From contig CATOST010000018.1 of assembly GCA_951812665.1 (NCBI GenBank), positions 434,001 to 498,000 on the forward strand: a DNA stretch of 64,000 bases, written 5' to 3'. Positions 41,483-50,391 of the stretch are shown in pieces. The notes beneath the pieces are model-generated. The model saw only the letters and a list, made by a program, of their open reading frames with translations, was not told the origin of the DNA and did not search any database. Source of the DNA: an uncultured Acidobacteriota bacterium. GTDB lineage: Bacteria; Acidobacteriota; UBA6911; RPQK01; JAJDTT01. The number at the start of each line of letters is the position of its first letter. Within the stretch, counting starts at the first letter, position 1. The position numbers and the translations under genes were made by a program.

Positions 41483-43768
41483 TCAATACCGTCGAATCCG
41501 GGAAATTCGGATCTCGCCGATCTGTCCGAAGAAATTTCCAAACCCCAGCCAGTTGAAGGTCCCGCCGTAGCGGGCGCGCCCGTTGAGACGGCTTCCCACT
41601 GAGAACTGAGCCAGATGCCTCCGGTTGTTGACCAGCCTGCGGCCGTCCGGGCTCTTCATCTCCCAGATCAACCGGCCGTCCAGGAAGAGCTGGTGGAGGT
41701 CCTCGGCGTAGGAGTACTGCCAGGCGATGTGGTGCCAGGCGGTGTCGCGGATTCCCACCCACTGCGGAGCCGCCACCGTGCCCTCGGGACGGCTGTAAGG
41801 ATGCAGGTCCCTGAGGGCCTGCTCCGGCCCGGCCCCGAAAAAATGGACCCCCGGCGCCATGCTGCCGTCGGACGAACCCCGGTCGGAAAGATAGAGTTCC
41901 CAGACCCCCCGTTCGGTGTTGTCGTAGGTGCCGCAGACGTGACCGTAGTGAAACTCCCGAAAGTAGCCGTCGACGGGACCGGCCCGGCGGACCCACGCCT
42001 CCACGGTCCACTCGGTCTCGATGGTCTGGAGATCCACCTTCCGGTTCCACTGGGGGCCGACGAAGCCCCCTTCTCCGCCCCCGATGAAATGGGGATAACG
42101 CCCCCAGCCCGGCCGGGGCAATCGCGTATCGCCCTTGGTGTTGACCCAGGTCAGGGTCAATTCGGAATCTCCCATCACGTCCGGAATGTACCGGCCGCTG
42201 GGTCCCTGCCAGTCCCAGAGGGCCACGGTCCGGTCGTCGGGGCCGATCCGCCGGAGCTGCGCCGGAGCAACCTTCAGCTCAAGCTCCCGGGAAGCTCTCT
42301 GCCCCGCCGCATCGTTGGCCTGGAGCCGAAGGATTCTGAGCTCCGTAGCCGTCGGGTTGCCAATGAGCTCCCCCTGCTTCGCGTCGAGGGAGATCCCTGC
42401 CGGCAAGCTTCCCTCCGTCAGGCGCCAGGTCACCGGCTCCGCCATATGATGGGTCTCGAGGGCTTGGCGGTACGGCGTTCCGATGAAGCCGAGGGGGAGG
42501 GAGGCGGTGACCACCTCGGCCGCGGCTACGGTGACGGCGAAGCTGTACTCGTCGTCGTTCCCGGTCGCATCGGTCGCACGCAGGGTGAAGGACCGTTCCT
42601 TGACGGGTTCCGCCGGCTGTCCTGCCAAGATCCCGGCCACCTCATTGAAGGTCAATCCATCCGGAAGCTTCCCTCCGACAAGTTCCCAGCGGACGTCTCC
42701 CTGAGCCGCATCGGTGGAGAACTTCACGGAATAGGGGGCATGGAGTCCGGCTTCATGAAGCAGCCGCCGGACGATGGCCAATTTCTCGGCCACCGGGTAA
42801 CGCATGACGTCTGAGATGCGGAGCTCGTCCACCTCGCCTTCGAAATCGTAGGTCTTGACGTGGTAGGGAGGGTCCAGTGAGTTGACGATCCCACCGACCA
42901 TGAAGGGGATGTCGTTGCGTTCGGCATCATTGATCACCCGCCGGCTCGGGGTGATCTTCCAGATCAGCTTCCCGTCCAGGAACAGATAGTGGGTCTGGTC
43001 TTCGTAGCGGAACTGCCAGGCTACATGGCGCCATTCCGGCTGCTGAATGGCGTCGGCGTGGACCAGGGTTCCGGAACCGGTCTTGCGTCCCGCGTAGACA
43101 TAGCCGCCGGTGTCGCTGTGAGGTGCCCGCTTCTGCGAACCGATGAACCGGGCCGCCGGCAGCAGCCCGGGCCGGACCGGCCATTCGTCCAGCCAGGAGT
43201 GCAGGCTGAAATCCCAGCCGCCGCGGATCCCGGGCGGCAGGCTGAAGCCCTCGTCGTCGGACCCGCAGATCTTGGCGAAGGGTCCCGCGGTTCCGGAACC
43301 GCGCGGCCGATAGGAAGCCGGATGGTTCAAGCGGATTTCGCTCAGGCCGAATCCGTCATAGCGCACCCAGGCTTCCACCGTCCAAGCCTCGGTGCAGGTG
43401 CGCAACTCCAGCTTGTCGTTGTTCACCGGTCCGATCCGCAGGTTGGCGTCGTCCTCGCGAACCGTGAACCGGGCCGTGGAGCCGAATCCGGGACGGGTTC
43501 CCCACAGGGCCTTCTTGTGGGACTTCAGAGTCAGGGCCGGATCGCCCATGGCGTCGTGGGCTTCCTCGCCCTGCCCTTCGTCGAAGTGGTACAGGACCAC
43601 GGTGTGCGCGTCTGGACGAAAGGGCTCCCGCAACGAGGCCGGCAGGTGATCGGCAGCGTGGGTGGGCACGGTCCAAGTCCCCATCAACGCCGCGGAGCCA
43701 ATCCATCCCGCACCGGTCAAGAGTCTCCTCAGAATTGGACCGCCCCTCTCTTGACGCATAACCGACAT
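41483..43768 (-). CDS. Secreted LamG/concanavalin-like and Ig-fold (He_PIG) protein
   Basis: 761 residues with an N-terminal export signal ending near THAADH. It has two LamG-like jelly-roll domains with similar motifs: WTVEAWVRYDGFGL and EWTVEAWVRRAGPV, then WRHVAWQFRYEDQTHYLFLDGKLIW and WHHIAWQYSYAEDLHQLFLDG. Between them are two putative-Ig (He_PIG) repeats (WELVGGKLPDGLTFNEVAGILAG, WRLTEGSLPAGISLDAKQGELIG). No catalytic site was seen, so it is probably a glycan-binding surface protein serving the sulfatase, whose gene starts 76 bases downstream. Confidence 0.85.
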   Translation of the reverse strand: MSVMRQERGGPILRRLLTGAGWIGSAALMGTWTVPTHAADHLPASLREPFRPDAHTVVLYHFDEGQGEEAHDAMGDPALTLKSHKKALWGTRPGFGSTARFTVREDDANLRIGPVNNDKLELRTCTEAWTVEAWVRYDGFGLSEIRLNHPASYRPRGSGTAGPFAKICGSDDEGFSLPPGIRGGWDFSLHSWLDEWPVRPGLLPAARFIGSQKRAPHSDTGGYVYAGRKTGSGTLVHADAIQQPEWRHVAWQFRYEDQTHYLFLDGKLIWKITPSRRVINDAERNDIPFMVGGIVNSLDPPYHVKTYDFEGEVDELRISDVMRYPVAEKLAIVRRLLHEAGLHAPYSVKFSTDAAQGDVRWELVGGKLPDGLTFNEVAGILAGQPAEPVKERSFTLRATDATGNDDEYSFAVTVAAAEVVTASLPLGFIGTPYRQALETHHMAEPVTWRLTEGSLPAGISLDAKQGELIGNPTATELRILRLQANDAAGQRASRELELKVAPAQLRRIGPDDRTVALWDWQGPSGRYIPDVMGDSELTLTWVNTKGDTRLPRPGWGRYPHFIGGGEGGFVGPQWNRKVDLQTIETEWTVEAWVRRAGPVDGYFREFHYGHVCGTYDNTERGVWELYLSDRGSSDGSMAPGVHFFGAGPEQALRDLHPYSRPEGTVAAPQWVGIRDTAWHHIAWQYSYAEDLHQLFLDGRLIWEMKSPDGRRLVNNRRHLAQFSVGSRLNGRARYGGTFNWLGFGNFFGQIGEIRISRIRRY

Positions 43769-43859
43769 TCAAAAAGCCAGGCGGAAAGATGTCAACAGCC
43801 CCCGTGCGAGGCTGAACAGGATCGTATACCCTGAATCCATAAGCCTCGGGAATCCAACG

Positions 43860-45776
43860 ATGAATGCTCTTTCCAAAACCTGTTGCCTGATCTCGTTCAT
43901 CGTTCTGACAACGTTGGCCTCGTCCGGTTGCCAGACCGGAGCGCCGCCCTCCGAAAACGCCCGGAGCGATCCCCAGCGCCTTGAGTTCACGCGAATGATC
44001 GTCCACTGGACGCGGTACGTGGAACCCGGCTATTTGGATTTCGTCCGGGAGGCCGAGCCGGAGATTGCCCAGGTCGGCTTCTACGGTGCCGACTTCTGGT
44101 CCATCGCTCATCTCCCGGACAAGAACAAGGGCGTCACCGGACCCCTGCTGCCCATCCATGCCGGGGTCGTGGAAGCCCAGGATCCCGCCGAGCGGATCCG
44201 GCTGAGCGCCGACTATTTCGAAGAGATCAACCGTGAGCTCAAGCAACGTGGAGTGAGACCCATCGGTCACTTCTCCGTCGCCAAGTACCTGCTGGGGCGG
44301 CCGGACCCGGAAGGCCGGCTCGGAGACGGTTTCTTCAAGTTCTACAACGAGCTTTGGGACGAGAACGAGCTGGGCCCGAAACCGGTTGCCGACCCCTTGG
44401 AGCTGTTGGCCAAGAACCGGGACGGCACTCCCTACGTCAGTTTCGATGAGGACGCTGCTCCCTACGGCGTCTATTGGGGCTGTCTCGCCAACCCCGACTG
44501 GCGCCGGGTTCTGAAGGCCTGGGTCAAGCGAGGGATCGAACGGGGCCTGGACGGTTTTCAGATCAACTACTTCTACCGGGTCGACTGTCACTGCCGGTAT
44601 TGCGTGCGCGGCTTCAAGGCTCATCTGGCGTCCCACCACGATCCGGAGGAGCTGCGGCGCCGGTTCGGAATCGAGGATCTGGACGATCACCTATTCAGTG
44701 AGATCGTCTCCCGCCATCCTCCCGGCGAGACGACTTCGCTGCGGCTGGAGATGCAGCTTTTCTCGGACCTGGTCAACAAGGAGGCCTTCGACGAGGTCTT
44801 CCATCAATACGGCCGCTCCCTCAAGCCGGACCTGATCACCTCCGTCTGGGGCCACAGCTCCCAGGATTTCGGGAATCCGCCCACCGGGAACAACGACGAG
44901 CGGATGATGCTCCCCTCCGAACTCTGGGGAAAGGACGAAAGCTACCTCTGGTACTGCCTGGGCCGGCAGGAACCGACGCTGCAACTGCGCTACATCCGGG
45001 GCGCCTTCGACGACAAGCCGTACACGGTCTGCCATTACGAGAGCGTCAAGATCCGGGCCTCCATGGCCGAGCTCATGGCCAACGGCGGAGCGCCCATGGC
45101 CAGGTACATCGATTTCACCGATCCGGAGGCCAAGCGGGAGTTCGTGCGCTACTATCAGTTCCTGAAGCGGTACGATTCGGTCTTCCGAGCCAATCGGCCC
45201 TACGGCGAGGTCCTGTTGGCGCACCCCCGCAGCCACAACCACCAGGGCCGGTTGATCCCGGCCATGACCGCGTTCCAGAAGATGGGACATCACCTGATGG
45301 ACCATCATGTGCTCTTCGACGTGATTCCGGACGAGACCATCCGGCCGGAGCAGAGCAGCGCCTACCGCCGGGTCTACGAGATCGACTCCGCCGAGGAAAT
45401 GGAGACGGAAAGCTTCGCGGACTTGAGCCGGTTCCAAGCACCGGCGACGGTGCGGGTCTCGGCCAGCCGGCCCGCCGGAGGAGGCGAGGTGACGCTTCAC
45501 TTTGTGAACTACGACCGGGAGGCCGGCCCGGAGGGTTATGCGGGAAGCGGTATCGCCGACGAGAAACCCATCGCCCTCGACGGTGTCGGCGTCGATTTCG
45601 TCGTTCCGGACGCTTCCCGGGTGGTGAAGGTGGAAGCGCTGTCGCCGGAACGGCCCGAGCCGGAAACTTTGGCCATTCAGGTCGAAGGCGGCCGACTCCG
45701 GTTCACCATGCCGGAGTTCCTGGTCTACGGCATGGCTCGCATCCACCTGGAGCCGGTCCTGTCTGCCCAGCGGTAG
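43860..45776 (+). CDS. Putative TIM-barrel glycosidase-like lipoprotein
   Basis: 638 residues, lipobox SSGC near residue 23. TIM-barrel features: VHWTRYVEPGYLDFV, FYGADFWSI, the Cys/His stretch RGLDGFQINYFYRVDCHCRYCVRGFKA, DLITSVWGHSSQDFGN and a C-terminal beta domain. It has the look of GHL-type glycoside hydrolases, with a beta-galactosidase-like end, but no family can be fixed. The CHCRYC run may bind metal. A -10-like TATACC lies at 43823-43828, about 30 bases before the ATG. Confidence 0.75.
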   Translation: MNALSKTCCLISFIVLTTLASSGCQTGAPPSENARSDPQRLEFTRMIVHWTRYVEPGYLDFVREAEPEIAQVGFYGADFWSIAHLPDKNKGVTGPLLPIHAGVVEAQDPAERIRLSADYFEEINRELKQRGVRPIGHFSVAKYLLGRPDPEGRLGDGFFKFYNELWDENELGPKPVADPLELLAKNRDGTPYVSFDEDAAPYGVYWGCLANPDWRRVLKAWVKRGIERGLDGFQINYFYRVDCHCRYCVRGFKAHLASHHDPEELRRRFGIEDLDDHLFSEIVSRHPPGETTSLRLEMQLFSDLVNKEAFDEVFHQYGRSLKPDLITSVWGHSSQDFGNPPTGNNDERMMLPSELWGKDESYLWYCLGRQEPTLQLRYIRGAFDDKPYTVCHYESVKIRASMAELMANGGAPMARYIDFTDPEAKREFVRYYQFLKRYDSVFRANRPYGEVLLAHPRSHNHQGRLIPAMTAFQKMGHHLMDHHVLFDVIPDETIRPEQSSAYRRVYEIDSAEEMETESFADLSRFQAPATVRVSASRPAGGGEVTLHFVNYDREAGPEGYAGSGIADEKPIALDGVGVDFVVPDASRVVKVEALSPERPEPETLAIQVEGGRLRFTMPEFLVYGMARIHLEPVLSAQR

Positions 45777-45854
45777 AGTCACTGGTCTCCCGGCGGTGCT
45801 CATTGGTGGGATAGCCGGGGGAGCATGGCGAGACGAACGGAAGTGAGGGACAGA

Positions 45855-47075
45855 ATGAACGGAACCATCTCAACCCAGGAATACGAGTTCCGGCACGAGC
45901 GGGTCCGGGCGTTTTTGCGGGAACGGGACCTGGGCGCTCTTTTCGTCTATTCGCCCCCCGCGGAGCACAAGTGGGGCCAAACCGCCCACGTGGCCTATCT
46001 CTCGGGCTGGGCCAACCACGATCGCATCGTGGACTCGGTCGTGGTGGTCCCGGTCTCCGGACCGCCGGCACTCCTGTTTGCGGGCATTCAATACATGCAG
46101 GAGCAGGCGGAGGAGGTGTCGCCGCTGGAAGATATCCGTCTGGTCCAAGCCGTCGATCCGCATGCGGTCGCCGTCGCCCGAGGACAGGGCAAGGGACCTC
46201 GGGACTTTGCCGCCGAAACCATCGCCATCCTGGAGGAGAACGGGGTGGGAGGCAAGGACGTGGGAGTGGTGGGAATCCAGAACATGCCGCTGGCCTTCTA
46301 CGAGGCGTTGGCTGCCGGGCTCGGGTCCAAGCTCCGGCGGACGGACGACGTGATCGCCCGGTTGCGCGGTGTCAAGTCGCCGGCCGAAGTGAAGCTGATG
46401 AAACGGGCGGCCGAGCTGAGCGATCTGGGTTTCCGGACCATGCTCGACGTGGCCCGACCCGGAATGCGGGGCATCGAAGTGCTGGCCGAGATGGAGCGCG
46501 TCGTCCGCCGCGAGGGGGCAGACCACGCCAAATACTGGATGGCGTCGGGTCCGCCCACCGATTGGAGCGAGGCCCGGTTGGACATCAAGCCCCACGAGCG
46601 AGTGCTGGGAGAAGGGGACCTGATGGCCTCCTGTTCCTATGTGGTCTACCAGGGTTTCTGGTGCCACGGCCAACGGACCGGAACCCTGGTACATCCCTCA
46701 GCAAAGTTGGAGGAAATTTTCCGAACGGCGCGGGAGTGCCAGGATGCCGGCCTGGAGCATCTCCGGGCCGGAGTCCCCATCGCCCGGGTTGCCAAGACCA
46801 TCGGCGACTTGGCCTCCCGGCGCGGGATGCCACTGATGGGAGGACGCATCGGCCACGGGATCGGGATGGACTACAGCGAACAGCCCGCGCCACTCACCGA
46901 AGCCAACCAGGAGCTGCTGGAAGAGGGCATGACCTGCGTGATCCACGCGGCCTACACATTGCCCGGTTCAGGCAAGATGTTCGTGCCGCTGGGTGATGTC
47001 TGCCACGTGACCGGGAATGGTCCCGAGTTTTTGATGGACTTCACGCGGGAACTGTTTCTGGCGGGACAGACGTGA
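45855..47075 (+). CDS. M24-fold protein lacking metal ligands (creatinase-like)
   Basis: 406 residues from ATG 45855. It has an N-terminal creatinase_N domain (about 10-150) and an M24 pita-bread domain. Against the usual five metal ligands, only the His in GGRIGHGIGMDY is kept. The two Asp positions read Cys and His in SCSYVVYQGFWCHGQRTG, and the two Glu positions read His (VIHAAYTLPG) and Gly (PLGDVCHV). It is therefore unlikely to be an active aminopeptidase P. Creatinase itself is an M24 member without metal, so a C-N hydrolase role on a small amide is the better guess. Confidence 0.85.
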   Translation: MNGTISTQEYEFRHERVRAFLRERDLGALFVYSPPAEHKWGQTAHVAYLSGWANHDRIVDSVVVVPVSGPPALLFAGIQYMQEQAEEVSPLEDIRLVQAVDPHAVAVARGQGKGPRDFAAETIAILEENGVGGKDVGVVGIQNMPLAFYEALAAGLGSKLRRTDDVIARLRGVKSPAEVKLMKRAAELSDLGFRTMLDVARPGMRGIEVLAEMERVVRREGADHAKYWMASGPPTDWSEARLDIKPHERVLGEGDLMASCSYVVYQGFWCHGQRTGTLVHPSAKLEEIFRTARECQDAGLEHLRAGVPIARVAKTIGDLASRRGMPLMGGRIGHGIGMDYSEQPAPLTEANQELLEEGMTCVIHAAYTLPGSGKMFVPLGDVCHVTGNGPEFLMDFTRELFLAGQT

Positions 47076-47518
47076 TAGCGGGCCGTAGGGACGAAGAGGT
47101 CCAAGGAACACAAGCTGTCCGGGTCGCTGAATTTGGTACAGTACCATTCCTCAAAATCCGGTATTTGTTTAATGCCGCCCTGGCCCGATCGACTTGCGAT
47201 GTGGGTCGCCAAATCGTCCAAATTCATCTCGGACATGGCTGAAGCGTAGTCTAGTAATTGGGTGACGGCGTCTCGTCCCAAGATGCCGCGCTTGAGTTCG
47301 TAGATCACCAAACGCCCGGTGGCGTCGACTGCGAGAAGGTCGAGCCAACCGCCGGCTGCCGGCAATTGCCTTCCGACGAGTTCCAGTTCTGGCTCTAGCA
47401 ACTCGGGATGCGCGACGAGCAGTTCCTCGAACGCCAGCTCGTTTTCAAGTCGCGCCATTGCTCCGAGCGACGACAGGGAGCCACCGTCGCCGATTCTCCA
47501 CAGCTTGATCTCGTCCAT
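46952..47518 (-). CDS. NucS-like endonuclease domain protein, C-terminally truncated
   Basis: 188 codons, of which the last 40 are antisense to the 3' end of the M24 gene. The part that matters has LEFEELL-like ENELAFEELLVAHPELLE and then WLDLLAVDATGRLVIYELKRGILGRDAVTQLLDYA. The D-x-n-E-L-K set is the nuclease core of the NucS/DUF91 group. The N-terminal half of those proteins and a proper end are missing, so it is probably a fragment or a shortened nuclease. It overlaps the upstream YbjQ gene at ATG 47518. Confidence 0.6.
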   Translation of the reverse strand: MDEIKLWRIGDGGSLSSLGAMARLENELAFEELLVAHPELLEPELELVGRQLPAAGGWLDLLAVDATGRLVIYELKRGILGRDAVTQLLDYASAMSEMNLDDLATHIASRSGQGGIKQIPDFEEWYCTKFSDPDSLCSLDLFVPTARYHVCPARNSSRVKSIKNSGPFPVTWQTSPSGTNILPEPGNV

Positions 47519-47838
47519 CAGCGGACCCTCACCGCCGTGCCGCAGGCGGTGACCATGAGCATGCTGCCACCCTTCCCCACGACCTCGTAGTCGAGATCGA
47601 TGCCGACCACGGCGTCGCCGCCTCTCCGGCGGGCCGTCTCCGCCATCTCGTCGAGGGCAATCTCGCGGGCCCGCTGCAGCTCCTTCTCATAGGCCGCGGA
47701 CCGCCCGCCGACGATGTCTCGAATGCCGGCAAAGAAATCCCGGAAGATATTGGCGCCGACGATTGCCTCTCCCGTAACGATTCCACAGTATTCGCGGATC
47801 GTCTTACCTTCGATAGTCTGCGTAGTGGTCAAGATCAT
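47518..47838 (-). CDS. YbjQ family heavy-metal-binding-like protein
   Basis: 106 residues. [48 protein letters not shown] and [15 protein letters not shown] are the YbjQ/UPF0145 pattern, thought to form a pentameric, metal-binding-like ring. The function is unknown. The stop overlaps the start of the NucS-like gene, so the two are translationally linked. Confidence 0.93.
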   Translation of the reverse strand: MILTTTQTIEGKTIREYCGIVTGEAIVGANIFRDFFAGIRDIVGGRSAAYEKELQRAREIALDEMAETARRRGGDAVVGIDLDYEVVGKGGSMLMVTACGTAVRVR

Positions 47839-47968
47839 TGATTGTCTCCTCTGAACACGATTGGGGCAGGATGGACGCTTCGTCTGGCGTATGCAACCGG
47901 GTGTTGATGTCGTCCTATTCCATTATACGAACGTCAGGCCAACAGCGGGAGCAACTCAAGAAATCGAT

Positions 47969-48631
47969 TCAATCCACGACCGGGTAGTAGGGCGGTCCCC
48001 AACCGGAGTCCGGGCGGTCCATCATCAGGTCGATGAAGCGCGGAACGAGAAACGCCATGATCTTTGCTCCGTCTTCGACCTGACGCCGATTCACCCCGCT
48101 GTTCCAGGTCGCCCCGCCATGAAAGAGCTGGTTCCGCAGAACATAGAGCCGATCGAAGAGGATGCTCAGGACGACCCTGGTGTCCTGACGAGCCAGCGCG
48201 CGCCCGATCATCTTCTGGCCTCGGACGAAAAGGACCTCCCAGTTGCCGTACGTCTGAGGCTGGTTGTGGTGCCTCCAGAACGGCTGAAACACGTATCTGT
48301 TGTTCAGGAGCAACCGGATTGGACCCGAGAATCTCGACCAGATGGCCTCGTAGATTGTCCGGTTGGCATCGAATCTGACGATCTTTTCGAAATACTCGCC
48401 GAACAGCTCACGCTCCTCGGCTCCGTACGACTCGGGAATGTCTTTCGCATACGCTGCGTTGAAGGCAATCCAGTAGAAGATGAAAGCGGCGTCGATGTCC
48501 TCCGCTTCCTTCTCGGCGCGCTCGATCCAACTCAGCGAACGGTGCAGGCGAAGACGAAGACTGCCTGGCAGACCATTCGAAACGCCGGAAAACTTTGATC
48601 TCAGGCTTTCGGTGGTCAGCTCGTCCCGCAT
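47969..48631 (-). CDS. HEPN-domain protein (Apea/RNase-like)
   Basis: 220 residues, mostly helical. R166-N-Q-L-F-H171 within DRLYVLRNQLFHGG is the HEPN R-x4-H catalytic motif, which in toxin families cleaves RNA. An N-terminal helix (FIFYWIAFNAAYAKD) fits the Apea-like group. No MNT-type nucleotidyltransferase antitoxin or Cas/RM partner is adjacent; the nearest genes are YbjQ/NucS-like and the broken symporter. A stress or phage-defence RNase is possible. Confidence 0.85.
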   Translation of the reverse strand: MRDELTTESLRSKFSGVSNGLPGSLRLRLHRSLSWIERAEKEAEDIDAAFIFYWIAFNAAYAKDIPESYGAEERELFGEYFEKIVRFDANRTIYEAIWSRFSGPIRLLLNNRYVFQPFWRHHNQPQTYGNWEVLFVRGQKMIGRALARQDTRVVLSILFDRLYVLRNQLFHGGATWNSGVNRRQVEDGAKIMAFLVPRFIDLMMDRPDSGWGPPYYPVVD

Positions 48632-48685
48632 GTCCTCGGGCCTCGAATTGACTGGAACACGACTCGGCCCCTCCTTTCTCCCGGA

Positions 48686-50316
48686 TCAACTCGCGACGAT
48701 CCAGGGCCATCCCAGGATGAGGCCGACCAAGGGGAACAGGGGCAGCAGAGCGATGGCCGACTTGACGGCGATCTGCCCGTTGGAGTCGCCGGTTCGAATC
48801 ACCTTGCTGAGAGCGGCTCCGGCGGCCAGGTTCACCAGCAGCGAGAGCGGACTGATCCATTGAAAGCTGATGGGCGAGATGTCGATGACGCCGCTTGAAC
48901 CCAGGAACGCCGACTCTTGAAGAAGGCTGTAGAAGTTTCCCGAGAAGGCGATCAACGCGCCCACCGTAATGCCGTAGACGGCTCCCACCACGGCCCCGGC
49001 CGGTTTTCCGAAACGGCAGAAGAGGGCGAAGAAGAACAGGCTGAACGCGGGTGTCGCCAGCAGGTTGGTGGTCCGTTGCGTCATGCCGGTGATGTTTCCC
49101 GGGACGTTCCCCATGTAGGAACTGCCGACGACCACGACGGCTCCGAGGCCGAAGGCCAGGCACTGGGCCAAGCGGACGTATCCCTTCCGGGTCTTGGGCA
49201 TGAGGCCGAACCGCTCCAGGAAATCGGTGGTCACGACCGCGGTGATCGAGTTCACGCCCGAGTCGAGACTCGACATGGCCGCGGCGAACATGGCGGACAC
49301 GACCAGCCCGGCGATTCCGATCGGCAGGTGGAAAGCGATGAACCTGGGGAAGATCTGGTCCCCGTCCGTAGCCAGGTTGAGTCTGGAAGGCAGCGCATCG
49401 GGCCGGGCCTGAAAATATCCCATGAGGGCGAAGCCGACGAAGAGCAGGGTGAACAGGACGGTGGAGGCCACGAGGGTCTGAGCCAGATACGAACGCTTGG
49501 CGGCCTCGGCGTCGCCGGTGGACATGAACCGCTGAATGCTCAACTGGTCTCCTCCCGCGGTGCAGACCGTCCAGACCAGGACCGAGAAGAAGGTTCCGAA
49601 CATGGTGACCCGGACCCGAGGATCGAAGCTGAAGGCGGGTTGAGTGTCCCAGGTGGGTTGCCAGGAAGTGGGGATCCAGCTGAAGTCGCCCAGCTCGACG
49701 GTCACCAGGACGATGACCACGATCGCCCCTCCCAGGAGCAGGGCCGTCTGCAGGAAATCGGTGATCACGACGGCTCCCAGACCGCCCAGGGAGGTGTAGA
49801 TGATGGAGACGAATCCGGTGACCAGGACGATCCACGGGGAATCCATTCCTCGCTGACGCCCAGCATCACCGTCATGGCCCGGGCCGCCACGAAGACCAGC
49901 AGGCACATCCAGCTCAGACGCACCACCACGAACATGCCGGCGCCCAGGAGGCGTACGCCCAACCCCAGTCTTTCCTCCAGCAACTCGTAGGCGCTGGTCA
50001 CGCGATGCCGCATGTAGACGGACAGCAGGTACCGGCGCACGATGAAGTAGGACACCGGATAACAGGGGATGATCAACAGGATCATGATCGGACCCTTGGA
50101 GATCGTCTCGCCCGGAACCGACAGGTAGGAAATGGTGCTCAGGTGGGTGGCGAAGAGAGAGACGCCCACCAGCAGGGGGTTCAGGCTGCCGCTCCCGATG
50201 AAGTATTCCCTGGAGTCCTTCTGTTTGCGACTGTAGTACCAACCCAGGGCGATGGTCGCACTGGCGTAGACGACGATCACCGTCCAGTCGATCCAGGAGA
50301 GTCCCGTCTGTTCCAA
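48686..50316 (-). pseudogene. Sodium:solute symporter, split by a one-base frameshift
   Basis: An SSS-family symporter of about 543 codons in two frames. The N-terminal part from ATG 50316 (MEQTGLSWIDWTVIVVYASA, TM helices, FATHLSTISYLSVPGE) runs to about 49850, and the rest reads in another frame from there to 48686 (SSLDSGVNSITAVVTTDFLERF, many TM helices). The shift is near ATTCCCCGTGG; one more C would restore EEWIPPWIVLVTG. Real inactivation or a homopolymer call error both fit. Usually imports sugars, amino acids or organic acids with Na+. Confidence 0.85.
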
Positions 50317-50391
50317 TTCAACCTCCCGTGTCTCAGTTGTCCGGCGCCGGGCCGGTGAGTCGAAACGGCGGATAGCTCGGCGGGCAACCGG

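Noticed and set aside
46639..46836. Small frames within the M24 gene
   Set aside because: Internal frames without support.
48408..49835. 475-codon minus-strand frame over the symporter
   Set aside because: It is the symporter in a wrong frame, Arg-rich and without TM pattern.
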